Part shown: positions 1 to 7,917 of the stretch, one piece after another | Layout of the letters: the number at the start of each line of letters is the position of its first letter | Numbering within the stretch: position 1 is the first letter of the stretch | DNA from: Amycolatopsis umgeniensis | GTDB taxonomy: Bacteria; Actinomycetota; Actinomycetes; Mycobacteriales; Pseudonocardiaceae | Reading direction: 5' to 3' | DNA: 64,000 bases | NCBI RefSeq assembly: GCF_014205155.1 | Contig: NZ_JACHMX010000001.1 | Coordinates: 248,001 to 312,000, forward strand | The notes under the pieces: generated by a model | The model's database searches: none | Told to the model about the DNA's origin: nothing | What the model saw: only the letters and a program-made list of their open reading frames with translations | Translations under genes and position numbers: made by a program

Positions 1-285
1 GGACTGCGAGACGATCGCCGATCCCAATCCCTGCAAGGAAAGTAGCCGACGGAGGCGGGAGATGTAGGTCCGGATGACGGCCTCGCCGGTCGCGGGTGCC
101 CGCTCACCCCAGAGCCCGTCGATCAGCTCACCGGTCCGGACGAAACTGCCCGAGTTGGCCAGCAACACCATCAGGACGGCCTGCTGCTGCGGCGAGCCGA
201 GGTCGAGCCGGGTACCGCCGCTGGTGAAACCCGGCGGCCCGAGGACGGTGAAGCGATACCGGACTTCCTGCGGCAGGTGGGACAT
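1..285 (-). CDS. SARP-family transcriptional regulator, N-terminal part (cut by window edge)
   Basis: The 95 visible codons encode the winged-helix DNA-binding domain that opens SARP/AfsR-type regulators. They begin MSHLPQEVRYRFTVLGPPGF and contain the SPQQQAVLMVLLANSG, TGELIDGLWGE and VIRTYISRLRRLL segments. A bacterial transcriptional activation domain normally follows this region, but it lies beyond base 1. The start codon is preceded by a -10-like TACCTT (293-298) seven bases upstream and no Shine-Dalgarno sequence, so the mRNA is probably leaderless. Further upstream it carries the same spaced boxes as the divergent ohr gene. SARPs activate genes by binding repeats just upstream of the -35 region. 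Whether this one controls ohr and itself is inference. Confidence 0.85.
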   Translation of the reverse strand, partial: MSHLPQEVRYRFTVLGPPGFTSGGTRLDLGSPQQQAVLMVLLANSGSFVRTGELIDGLWGERAPATGEAVIRTYISRLRRLLSLQGLGSAIVSQS

Positions 286-292
286 GAGCGGA

Positions 293-418
293 AAGGTAGG
301 CCCGCCCGAGCGGGCGCCGCGACCGTCGGACGACGTCGTCGGCGTACGTCGCCCCTCGATGACGTACAGAACTGACGTCGTCCGACGGTCGCCGCGGTCC
401 CGGCCGGATTCCTACGGT
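293..418. promoter_or_regulatory. Divergent leaderless promoters with mirrored GACGTAC / GACGTCGTCCGACGG boxes
   Basis: Two mirror-image copies of one promoter face away from each other. On the minus strand GACGTAC is at 350-344, GACGTCGTCCGACGG at 337-323 and a -10-like TACCTT at 298-293, followed by the SARP ATG. On the plus strand GACGTAC is at 361-367, GACGTCGTCCGACGG at 374-388 and TACGGT at 413-418, followed six bases later by the ohr ATG at 425. The two boxes are 13 bp apart in both copies. Box-to-ATG distance is 65 and 64 bp. A third copy lies at 11150-11207. The long box sits just upstream of where the -35 contact would be, a usual place for an activator. Confidence 0.7.
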
Positions 419-424
419 TGCGGC

Positions 425-856
425 ATGTCTGAAACCACGTACACCGCCGTCGCCACTTCGACCGCGGAAGGCCGCAACGGCGGCCGGGCGACCTCCGACG
501 ACGGCGCCCTCGATGTCGGCCTCGCCGTGCCGAAGGCCTTCGGCGGCGCCGGCGACGGCACCAACCCCGAGCAGCTGTTCGCCGCGGGCTGGGCGTCCTG
601 CTTCGTCGGTGCCGTGCGCCGGGTCGCGGGTGTGAAGAAGGTGCCGCTGAACGACCTCGCCGTCGTCGCCGAGGTGACGCTGCACCACGACACCGACGCG
701 GGCGAGTTCCACCTCAGCGCCGCGCTGCACCTGGAGGCCACCGGCATCGACCAGGCCACCGCCGACGAGCTGGTCCAGGGCGCGCACCAGGTGTGCCCGT
801 ACTCCAAGGCGACGCGGGGGAACGTCGAGGTCACGCTGGACGCGACGGTGGCGTGA
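425..856 (+). CDS. ohr: Organic hydroperoxide reductase, Ohr/OsmC family
   Basis: This 143-aa cytoplasmic thiol peroxidase reduces organic and fatty-acid hydroperoxides. The length matches the Ohr branch of the OsmC family. The two redox cysteines are visible: Cys59 in AAGWASCFVGA and Cys124 in the Ohr signature VCPYSKATRGN, with an N-terminal arginine (GGRA) in the place expected for the active site. The ATG at 425 is chosen because homologous sequence begins there and a TANNNT -10 box lies six bases upstream, indicating a leaderless transcript. An upstream in-frame extension is only read-through of promoter DNA. No OhrR-type MarR repressor is adjacent. Instead the promoter is shared face to face with a SARP gene, which is unusual for ohr. 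Confidence 0.93.
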   Translation: MSETTYTAVATSTAEGRNGGRATSDDGALDVGLAVPKAFGGAGDGTNPEQLFAAGWASCFVGAVRRVAGVKKVPLNDLAVVAEVTLHHDTDAGEFHLSAALHLEATGIDQATADELVQGAHQVCPYSKATRGNVEVTLDATVA

Positions 857-1203
857 ACCGTGGCGACTCGTGAGTGGTGAGGACGGTTCTGTTGAGGGCT
901 GACACGAACCACTTCGGGTGTCGCGAAAGCCACTTTCGGGACGTCTGATGTCGCGAAAGTGGCTTTCGCGACACGGCCACTGGCCTTCACGGACCGAACC
1001 TGCCTGATACGTGGGTGGGGTTGCGAAAGCCACTTTCGCAACGCTGAAGGTTGCGAAAGTGGCTTTCGCAACGCGCCTCCCCCGGTGGGACGTTGCCCGC
1101 GTGTCGGCTTCGGGTGTCACTGTGGCTTTCGCGACGTGCCTCCCCCAGCCGTCCGCGACCAAGACACGCTTGCCTTACCCCTCAGTCCTTACCACTCACG
1201 ACC
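857..1203. repeat. Intergenic hairpin array flanked by an imperfect inverted repeat
   Basis: The 325 bases between ohr and the convergent LuxR-type gene hold no gene. They contain two long hairpins built from the same word, GCGAAAGTGGCTTTCGC. One has a perfect 21-bp stem (918-938 with 954-974) and the other a perfect 23-bp stem (1020-1042 with 1050-1072). A partial third copy is near 1118-1135. Each arm is itself a small hairpin (CGAAAG-CCA-CTTTCG). Near-identical outward words, ACTCGTGAGTGGTGAGGAC (867-885) and its inverse (1186-1203, inside the last codons of the next gene), bracket the array. The hairpins lie between convergent genes and probably act as a bidirectional terminator. Confidence 0.75.
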
Positions 1204-3881
1204 TCTTTCAACTCCGCCCGCGACTTCACTCCCAGCTTCGGGAAGATCCGGTGCAGATGCGTGCCGACCGTCCGGTGCGACAGGTACAGCCGCTGCCCGA
1301 TCTCCCGGTTCGTCAGGCCCTCCGCGGCCAGGTGCACGATGCTCAGCTCATGCGGGGTCAGCTTCTCGCGCGCGTCCGGGCCGCGGTGAGGGCTCGACTC
1401 CCCCGCGCTCCGCAGTTCACGACGCGCGCGTTCGGCCCACGCGGTCATGCCGAGTGCGTCGAACGTCTCCCGCGCGGAGCGCAGGTGCGCCCGCGAGTCC
1501 ACGACGCGCCGTTGCCGCCGCAGCCATTCGCCGTACGCCAGGTGCAGGCGCCCGCGTTCGGCGGGCCATCCGTCCAGCTCCGCCCGCAAGGCGGTCTCGA
1601 AAAGATCGTCACTCGGATCGAGCACGGCGCGGGCGTACCGCAGTCCGATGTGCAGGGCGGGTGCCGGGGTCGAGAGCGCCAGCTGTTCCATCTCCGCGAC
1701 GATCTCGCGCAGGGCCTCGACCTGGCCCGCCCGGATCGCGACCTCGGTGATTTCCGCGACGAAGTAGACGCGCAGGGCCAGCTGGAAGGCGGGATCGGCG
1801 GGGTCGAACAGCCGCCGCAGGTCGGCGAACGCGTCGTCGAAGCGTCCCTCGCTCGACGCCGCGATGCCTCTCGCGAGCTGAACGGTCGCCAGCACCGGCC
1901 GGGCACCGGCGGCGAGCCCGGCCCGTTCGGCCTCGTCGGCCAGCGCCTTGGCCTGTTTGTGCTCGCCCCGCAGCGCGGCGATCTCGGCCTGGACAGCGGT
2001 GGCGAGGCCGTACATGAACGGCTGCCCGGTCTCCTTGGCGAATTTGGCCGCTTCCGCGGCGACCGGTACGGCCGCCGCCAGATCACCGAGCCGGACCCGG
2101 CTCCACGCCTGGACCGCCAGCGCTCGCGGCAGCAACCCGAGCCTGCCTTGCGCACGCAGTCCCGGCGCCGCGGCCGCGGAGAACCGGGCGGCCAGATCGA
2201 CCGCGCCGACCTGCAGCGACGCGCTGCCGAGAAAGCGGTCGACCTCGGGATCGGCCCCGGTGGCCGCGGCGAGTTCGCGCAGCTCCCCGAGTACGGCCTC
2301 GGACCGTTCGAACGGCGCGACATAGGCGGCGACGGCGACCAGGCGCGGATCCGAGTTCTCGACCGGGAGACGGTCCGCGACGGCCAGCAGCGTCCGGCGC
2401 GTTTCCGGGCCGGGTTCGGCCCAGAAGCAGCGCATGGCAGCACCCCACAGGATGCGCATCGCCGGATCCGGGCGCCCTTCCTCCGCGACCGACTCGGCCA
2501 GCCGCGCCAGTTCCGTGACCCGGGAAAGGTCCTCGCGGACACCGTCCTCGAATCCGCTGAGCAACCAGCTCGCCGTCGATCGCTGCCGGGGCGTGAGCTC
2601 TCCCGCGCGGGCGTCCCGGACGAGCCGTTCCGCCGTCTCGCGGCCGCCGGACTCGACAGCCACCTCGGCCGCGCGCAGCAGCCGGTCCGCCCGCCGTTCC
2701 GGATCGGCGCTCAGCCGGGCTGCCTGCTCCAGCGCGGCGACGGCGGCGGTCGCCCCGCCTCGGTGCCGGGCGCGGTCGGCGGCCCCCTCCAACGCATCTG
2801 CCACGTCTTCGTCGGCACCGGTCGCCGCGGCGGCCTGATGCCAGGCTCGACGATCCGGCTGCTCTCGCAAGATCTCGGCGAGGCTCAGGTGAGCGCGTCG
2901 CCGTTCCTCGAGCGTCACCGAAGCGGGGATGGCCGAGCGCATCAGCGGATGCCGGAACGAGACCGTCCGGGGCTCGAGGTCGACCAGCCGGGCCTCGGCG
3001 GCGGGGGCCAGCGCCACCGGCTCGACGTCTTCGCCCAGCAACGCGCCGGCCGCGGCAAGCGTCTCGGTGAGCGAACCGGTCTCGTTGAGCGCGGCGACCA
3101 GCAAGGTCGTGCGCGCCGGTTCCGGCAAGGCGGTGAACCGGGCGCCGAAGGTGCGCTCGAGCCGTTCGGTCAGCGGCAGCACGGGATCGGGCGCCTCGGT
3201 CACGGCCGACGGCAGCTCGGTCAGGGCCAACGGGTTACCGGCGGCCTCGGCGAGCAGCCGGGACCGGACGGGAAACGAGAGTCCGGGAGCGACGGAGTCG
3301 AGCAGCTCGGCCGCGACCTCACCGGGCAGGCGTTCGAGGTCCATTGAGGACAGTCCCGCGTCGCGCAACGGCGACGGCTCCCCCTCCCGGAGGGTCGCGA
3401 TCAGGACGATCGGTTCCGTCTCGATCCGCCGGGCCACGAAAGCGAGGACGTCGGCGCTCTCGCGATCCAGCCAGTGCACGTCCTCGGCGACGATCAGCAA
3501 CGGCTTGGCCGCCGCCTCGTCCGAGAGCAGCGTCAGCGCCGCGAGCCCGACCAGGTACGCGTTCGGCTCCGCCGCCTCGGCGAGCCCCAGAGCCGTCCAG
3601 AGCGCGGACCGCTGCGGCGCGGGCAGGGTGTCGGCACCGGCCCGGAGCGGATAGAGCAGCTGGTGCAGGGCCGCGTAGGCGAAGTTCCGTTCGGCCTCGA
3701 CACCGGTCGTGCGCAGCACGCGCAGGCCGCCGAGCGTCGCCGCGGCGACCGCCTCCCCCACGACGGCTGTCTTGCCGACGCCGGGTTCGCCCTGGACGAG
3801 GACACCGCCGCACCCTGCGGCCGGCCCGTCGACGAGCTCGCCCAGGTCCTTCAGCTCGGCTTCCCGTCCGAAAAGCGGCAT
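1182..3881 (-). CDS. Large ATP-binding LuxR-family (LAL) transcriptional regulator
   Basis: This 899-aa protein has the MalT/LAL architecture. An N-terminal STAND-type NTPase carries a Walker A motif GEPGVGKT at residues 31-38. A long helical TPR-like middle follows, and a C-terminal LuxR/GerE helix-turn-helix occupies about residues 841-899 (LTPHELSIVHLAAEGLTNREIG ... LSHRTVGTHLHRIF). Such regulators often control antibiotic clusters or sugar use in response to a small-molecule ligand, but no target can be read here. The start at 3881 (MPLFGREAEL) follows a GGAGGAA Shine-Dalgarno sequence on the minus strand. An upstream start at 3992 would add 37 residues with no family character. The gene is divergent from the tannase-like gene and ends inside the inverted repeat that brackets the hairpin array. 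Confidence 0.92.
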   Translation of the reverse strand: MPLFGREAELKDLGELVDGPAAGCGGVLVQGEPGVGKTAVVGEAVAAATLGGLRVLRTTGVEAERNFAYAALHQLLYPLRAGADTLPAPQRSALWTALGLAEAAEPNAYLVGLAALTLLSDEAAAKPLLIVAEDVHWLDRESADVLAFVARRIETEPIVLIATLREGEPSPLRDAGLSSMDLERLPGEVAAELLDSVAPGLSFPVRSRLLAEAAGNPLALTELPSAVTEAPDPVLPLTERLERTFGARFTALPEPARTTLLVAALNETGSLTETLAAAGALLGEDVEPVALAPAAEARLVDLEPRTVSFRHPLMRSAIPASVTLEERRRAHLSLAEILREQPDRRAWHQAAAATGADEDVADALEGAADRARHRGGATAAVAALEQAARLSADPERRADRLLRAAEVAVESGGRETAERLVRDARAGELTPRQRSTASWLLSGFEDGVREDLSRVTELARLAESVAEEGRPDPAMRILWGAAMRCFWAEPGPETRRTLLAVADRLPVENSDPRLVAVAAYVAPFERSEAVLGELRELAAATGADPEVDRFLGSASLQVGAVDLAARFSAAAAPGLRAQGRLGLLPRALAVQAWSRVRLGDLAAAVPVAAEAAKFAKETGQPFMYGLATAVQAEIAALRGEHKQAKALADEAERAGLAAGARPVLATVQLARGIAASSEGRFDDAFADLRRLFDPADPAFQLALRVYFVAEITEVAIRAGQVEALREIVAEMEQLALSTPAPALHIGLRYARAVLDPSDDLFETALRAELDGWPAERGRLHLAYGEWLRRQRRVVDSRAHLRSARETFDALGMTAWAERARRELRSAGESSPHRGPDAREKLTPHELSIVHLAAEGLTNREIGQRLYLSHRTVGTHLHRIFPKLGVKSRAELKEVVSGKD

Positions 3882-4013
3882 GGTGCGGCATTCCTCCCCT
3901 CGGCCACGGCTGGCCGCCAGTCCGACGATACCCAAACGGTCCGGTTTGGACTCTCCGGCGGCGTCCACAGGATGTAGACGGCATGTCAACACGATCGGCC
4001 TAGCTTCGGGAAA

Positions 4014-5552
4014 GTGATGAGACGCAAGAAAATGTTCCTCGCGGCGGCACCGCTGGCCGCGCTGCTGCCGCTGGTGCTGACCTCGGTCACCCAGACGGCG
4101 CCCGCCGAAGCGGCGACGTCGTCATCTTGTGCGGCCGTTCCCGTTTCGGCGCCCACGGGCGCGCGGATCGAGTCGGTCCAGGCCGCGGCGAAACCCGCCG
4201 ACGCCGATGTACCCGCCTACTGCGAAATCACCGTCACGCTGACCCACGGGAAGGCGGGCGACCACGTCAAGGTCGCCGTCGCGCTGCCCCAGACGGGGTG
4301 GACCGGCAGGCTCCAGGCGGTCGGCGGCAGCGCGTACACCGCCGGTGACTTCGGCGCCCCGCTCGTCCAAGCGGTCAAGGACGGCTACAGCGGCGTGACG
4401 ACCGACGCCGGGGTCCCCTTGACCTTCCTCGACACCTCGTGGGCGCTCACTCCTCAAGGCGAAATCAACAAACCGCTGGTGACGAACTTCGCCACCCGCT
4501 CTGTACATGAGGCCGCAGTCATCGGCAAGGACGTGACGCAGAAGTTCTACCAGCGAGCCGTCTCCTACTCGTACTGGAACGGCTGCTCGACCGGCGGCCG
4601 TCAGGGTTACTCGGAAGCGCAGCGGTATCCCGGGGACTTCGACGGCGTCCTGGCGAACGCGCCTGCCGTGCACTGGTCGGAGTTCGCGGTCGCGACTCTT
4701 TGGCCGCAGGTCGTGATGAACCAGGACAAGACCTTCCCCTCGGACTGTGTCTTCACCGCCTTCCGGCAGGCCGCGATCAAGGCCTGCGACAACCGGGACG
4801 GGGTCACCGACGGCATCGTGGACCGGCCGGACGAATGCGGCTACGACCCCCGTTCGCTCATCGGCACGAAGGTGCTGTGCGGCGACAAAGAGGTGACCGT
4901 CACCGCGGCGGACGCCGAGGTGGTGCGCAAGATCTGGGCCGGGCCGACCGACGAACACGGACGACGGCTCTGGGCGGGTCTCCCCAAGGGCGCGGAGTTC
5001 GGCCCGGTGACGAGCGCTCCGGGCTTCCCGGTGGCCTTGGGCTGGGTGCGGACGTTCTTGAAGAAGCAGCCCGGCTTCGACGCCTCGAAGATCACCTACC
5101 GCCAGTTCGCCGACCTGTTCCGCCAGTCGGTGCGGGAGTACGACGAGGTCATCGGGACTTCGGACCCCGACCTGTCGGACTTCCGCCGGGCGGGCGGCAA
5201 GCTGATCACCTTCGTCGGCACCGACGACCAGTTGATCCCGCCGGGCGGCACGCTCCAGTACCGCCACGAGGTGGAACGCGAACTGGGCGGCCCGAAGCGG
5301 GTCAACGAGTTCTACCGGCTGTTCCTCGCGCCGGGTGTCGCGCACTGCGGCGGCGGCGCGGGTGCCGCGCCGACGAACGCGCTGGGTGCGCTCGTCGACT
5401 GGGTCGAGCACGGCAAGGCGCCGTCGACCCTGCCCGAGGCGAACGCCGACAAGACCCTCACTCGCGATCTCTGCGCCTATCCGCGGGTCTCGCGGTATCG
5501 GGGTCACGGTGATCCCGCGGTCGCCTCGAGCTACCGCTGCACCGCCCACTGA
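4014..5552 (+). CDS. Secreted tannase / feruloyl esterase family protein
   Basis: This 512-aa exported alpha/beta hydrolase belongs to the tannase/feruloyl esterase family (PF07519), which cleaves gallate or hydroxycinnamate esters of plant material. A basic N-terminus (RRKK), a hydrophobic segment and an A-E-A-A-like cleavage site form a signal peptide of about 34 residues. The family triad is recognisable: Cys191-Ser192 in NGCSTGGRQGY, the Asp region GTDDQLIPP, and His in GVAHCGGG. The cysteines next to Ser and His form the disulfide typical of the family. The start could be GTG 4014 or ATG 4017. A TAGCTT box lies seven bases before 4014 and no good Shine-Dalgarno is present, so a leaderless GTG start is plausible. 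The true substrate is unknown. Confidence 0.88.
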   Translation: MMRRKKMFLAAAPLAALLPLVLTSVTQTAPAEAATSSSCAAVPVSAPTGARIESVQAAAKPADADVPAYCEITVTLTHGKAGDHVKVAVALPQTGWTGRLQAVGGSAYTAGDFGAPLVQAVKDGYSGVTTDAGVPLTFLDTSWALTPQGEINKPLVTNFATRSVHEAAVIGKDVTQKFYQRAVSYSYWNGCSTGGRQGYSEAQRYPGDFDGVLANAPAVHWSEFAVATLWPQVVMNQDKTFPSDCVFTAFRQAAIKACDNRDGVTDGIVDRPDECGYDPRSLIGTKVLCGDKEVTVTAADAEVVRKIWAGPTDEHGRRLWAGLPKGAEFGPVTSAPGFPVALGWVRTFLKKQPGFDASKITYRQFADLFRQSVREYDEVIGTSDPDLSDFRRAGGKLITFVGTDDQLIPPGGTLQYRHEVERELGGPKRVNEFYRLFLAPGVAHCGGGAGAAPTNALGALVDWVEHGKAPSTLPEANADKTLTRDLCAYPRVSRYRGHGDPAVASSYRCTAH

Positions 5553-5566
5553 GGTCCACCACACCC

Positions 5567-5606
5567 GTGCCCGTCGTGCCGGCGCCCCCTCCGGTACGAC
5601 GGGCAC
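5567..5606 (+). terminator. Hairpin terminator after the tannase-like gene
   Basis: A 16-bp stem (5567-5582 with 5591-5606, one G-T wobble) closes an 8-base loop 14 bases after the stop codon. It lacks a long T tract, as is common in actinomycetes. Confidence 0.75.
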
Positions 5607-5903
5607 TTCCTCACCCTGTGAGAAGTTCCGGCCTCTCCTTTGCCATACCCCTCAAAAGTACGGTATTGACGAGGGGAGCGCCTCGACGAACCGGATCACG
5701 CGCCGTCGCACAGGTCCTTTTTACGAAGTATGAAACCTTTGCGCGGCAAGGGAATCGCCTACCGGATCACCATGATTCCCCGACATATCACCTTGCGCTC
5801 AGCCCGGGCGATATGACCCAAATGGTATGTACCAGTCACGAGATACCCCTCGTACGGTCGGAACGAATCTCCCTCCCCCGCCCGTTTCGAGGAAAGCGTT
5901 GAC
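5607..5903. other. Intergenic region with lower GC, no gene seen
   Basis: About 300 bases separate the tannase terminator from the S1 protease gene. The stretch is noticeably richer in A and T than the surrounding DNA (for example around 5640-5660 and 5710-5740) and probably carries the protease promoter. I cannot point to a convincing -35/-10 pair. A Shine-Dalgarno-like GAGGAAA at 5889-5895 ends it. Confidence 0.5.
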
Positions 5904-7250
5904 ATGAACAAAAAGATCCTCGCCGCGACAGCCGCGGCCATAACGGGGGCAGGCTTGATCACCGCCATCGCCCTCACTCCCAACGCGAGCGCCGGTCAAC
6001 AAGCCACCCCGGCAGACCAGGCACAATCCGAAATGCTCGCCGCCCTGTCCCGCGACCTGAAGATCAGCCCGGAGCAGGCCAAGCTCCGGCTCGCGAGCGA
6101 ACAGCGCGCCGCGGTCGCCGACAACACGCTGAAGAGGCAGCTCGGCACGTCGTACGCCGGATCCTGGCTGGACACCACCGGAACCACCCTCACCGTGGCG
6201 GTCACCGACGCCGCCCAGGCCGACCTGGTGCGCGCCGCCGGCGCGACCCCGAAGACCGTCGCCCGCAGCGCCACCGACCTCGACACGGCGAAGCTGCGGC
6301 TGGACGCCAAGTCCGCCAAGGCACCGAAGGCCGTGCCCGGCTGGTACACCGACGTCGTCACCAACTCGATCGTCGTGCTCGCCAACGCCGGTGGCGAGGC
6401 CGCCGCGAAGTCGTGGGCGGCCGAGTCCGGCGTCCAGGCCGACCTGGTCCGGGTCGAGGCCAGCACCGAGATGCCGCGTGCGCTGATCGACATCATCGGC
6501 GGCAACGCCTACACCTTCGGTTCGGGCCGCTGTTCCATCGGTTTCGCGGTCGAAGGCGGCTTCGTGACCGCGGGCCACTGCGGCACCACCGGCACCCGCA
6601 CCTCGAACCCGAGCGGGGTGGTCGCCGGCTCCAGCTTCCCCGGCAACGACTACGCGTGGGTCCGCGCCGACGCCGGCAACACCCCGCGACCGCTGGTCAA
6701 CCGCTACCCCGGCACCGTGCCGGTCGCCGGTTCGACCGAGGCCCCGGTCAACTCGTCGGTGTGCCGCTCCGGCTCCACCACTGGCTGGCGTTGCGGCACC
6801 ATCCTGCAGAAGAACACTTCAGTCACCTACCCCGAGGGCACCATCACCGGCCTGACCCGGACGAACGCCTGCGCCGAACCCGGCGACTCGGGCGGCTCGT
6901 GGATCACCGGCGACCAGGCGCAGGGCGTCACCTCCGGTGGCTCCGGCAACTGCACCTCCGGCGGCACCATCTACTTCCAGCCGATCACGGAGATCCTGAG
7001 CGTCTACAACCTGCGCCTGACGGTCAGCGGGAACCCGCCGTCCAGCACCACCACGACGCCGACCACGCCCACCACCCCGACCAGCCCGACGACCTCGAAC
7101 CCGCCGGGCGGCACCTGGGCGCCGTACACCTACTACGGCTCCGGCGCGACCACCACCTATGGCGGTAGCACCTACCGCGTGATCCAGCCGCACACCTCCA
7201 TGCCCGGCTGGGAACCGCCGAACGTGCCCGCGCTTTGGGAACTCGCCTGA
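5904..7250 (+). CDS. Secreted streptogrisin-like S1 serine protease with C-terminal chitin/cellulose-binding module
   Basis: This 448-aa preproprotease has a signal peptide (about residues 1-30, ending NASA), an alpha-lytic-type prodomain (about 35-190) and a mature S1 protease domain. The catalytic triad is His225 (VTAGHC), Asp249 (GNDYAWV) and Ser329 (EPGDSGGSW). A threonine/proline linker (about 378-400) joins it to a short aromatic-rich module (about 404-448: WAPYTYYGSGATTTYGGSTY ... PGWEPPNVPALW) of the CBM5/12 type. The ATG follows a GAGGAAA ribosome site. The tail would anchor the enzyme to chitin or similar polymer in the mycelial environment. The pro-region acts as folding catalyst in this family and is removed by autocleavage. 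Confidence 0.93.
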   Translation: MNKKILAATAAAITGAGLITAIALTPNASAGQQATPADQAQSEMLAALSRDLKISPEQAKLRLASEQRAAVADNTLKRQLGTSYAGSWLDTTGTTLTVAVTDAAQADLVRAAGATPKTVARSATDLDTAKLRLDAKSAKAPKAVPGWYTDVVTNSIVVLANAGGEAAAKSWAAESGVQADLVRVEASTEMPRALIDIIGGNAYTFGSGRCSIGFAVEGGFVTAGHCGTTGTRTSNPSGVVAGSSFPGNDYAWVRADAGNTPRPLVNRYPGTVPVAGSTEAPVNSSVCRSGSTTGWRCGTILQKNTSVTYPEGTITGLTRTNACAEPGDSGGSWITGDQAQGVTSGGSGNCTSGGTIYFQPITEILSVYNLRLTVSGNPPSSTTTTPTTPTTPTSPTTSNPPGGTWAPYTYYGSGATTTYGGSTYRVIQPHTSMPGWEPPNVPALWELA

Positions 7251-7876
7251 CCTGGACCGCCCCCGGCGCACTCACCTCGCCGGGGGCGGCCCCTCCTCCT
7301 GACAACGGCGCGCTGACGGCGGATCTCGAATCCCTCGTCCCGCGTGCCCGCCGCGGCGACCCCGCCGCGACGAACGAGTTGATGAGCATCGTCCAGCCGG
7401 TCGTCGTGCGGTACTGCCGGAGCCGGATGGGCGGGTCCGACGTGCGCGTGATCGCCGCGGAGGATGTCGCGCAGGAGACCTGCCTCGCCGTGCTCACCGC
7501 GCTTCCCACCGCCCGGGCCACCGGCGGTTCCTTCCTCACCGCCGTACTCGGGATCGCCGCCCGGAAGGTCGCCGCTGCCTTCCGGGGGCGAGCGCGGGAC
7601 AGATCCGAACCCACGCCCGACCCGCCCGACCGCGCGACGCCCGAGCCCAACGAACCCGAGTGGCAAGCCCTCGCCGCCGACGGCCACGACCGGCTGACCC
7701 GGTTGATGAGCAGCCTTCCCGACATCCAGCGCGAGATCCTGCGGCTGCGCATCACCGTCGGCATGTCGGCGCCCGAGACGGGCGCGGTCCTGCGGGTGAG
7801 CCCCGGCCTCGTCCGGGTCGCCCAGCACCGGGCCCTGCAGAAACTTCGCACGATCATCAGCGAGGACGACCTGTGA
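7235..7876 (+). CDS. ECF-type sigma factor, SigD/ShbA-like
   Basis: This protein of about 213 aa carries sigma-70 region 2 (VVVRYCRSRMGG ... AAEDVAQETCLAVLTALP) and region 4 (LPDIQREILRLRITVGMSAPETGAVLRVSPGLVRVAQHRALQKLR). It lines up well with mycobacterial SigD and streptomycete ShbA, which drive housekeeping sigma-factor or stringent-response genes. The start is uncertain. The furthest in-frame codon is TTG 7235, which overlaps the end of the protease gene and would put the protease terminator (7257-7289) inside the reading frame. The only later candidate before region 2 is CTG 7313. Homology requires the protein to begin before residue 31 of the long form. No anti-sigma gene is adjacent; the downstream gene is a LysR regulator. 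Confidence 0.85.
   Translation: MGTRLTWTAPGALTSPGAAPPPDNGALTADLESLVPRARRGDPAATNELMSIVQPVVVRYCRSRMGGSDVRVIAAEDVAQETCLAVLTALPTARATGGSFLTAVLGIAARKVAAAFRGRARDRSEPTPDPPDRATPEPNEPEWQALAADGHDRLTRLMSSLPDIQREILRLRITVGMSAPETGAVLRVSPGLVRVAQHRALQKLRTIISEDDL
7257..7289 (+). terminator. Hairpin after the S1 protease gene, inside the 5' end of the sigma-factor frame
   Basis: A perfect 12-bp GC stem (7257-7268 with 7278-7289) with a 9-base loop begins six bases after the protease stop. It fits a terminator, yet the furthest-upstream sigma-factor start lies before it. Confidence 0.7.
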
Positions 7877-7917
7877 TCAGCCCCCTCATCGGTCCCGGAG
7901 ACGGTCATACTTGGCCG

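Noticed and set aside
900..1140. Repeated GAAAGTGGC/GCCACTTTC units resembling a CRISPR array
   Set aside because: The units form inverted pairs of irregular spacing with no constant-length spacers and no cas genes nearby; they are hairpins.
1011..3347. 778-codon open frame on the plus strand
   Set aside because: It lies opposite the LuxR-type gene, has a low-complexity Arg/Gly/Gln-rich translation, no family motifs and no ribosome site. It results from GC-rich codon bias.
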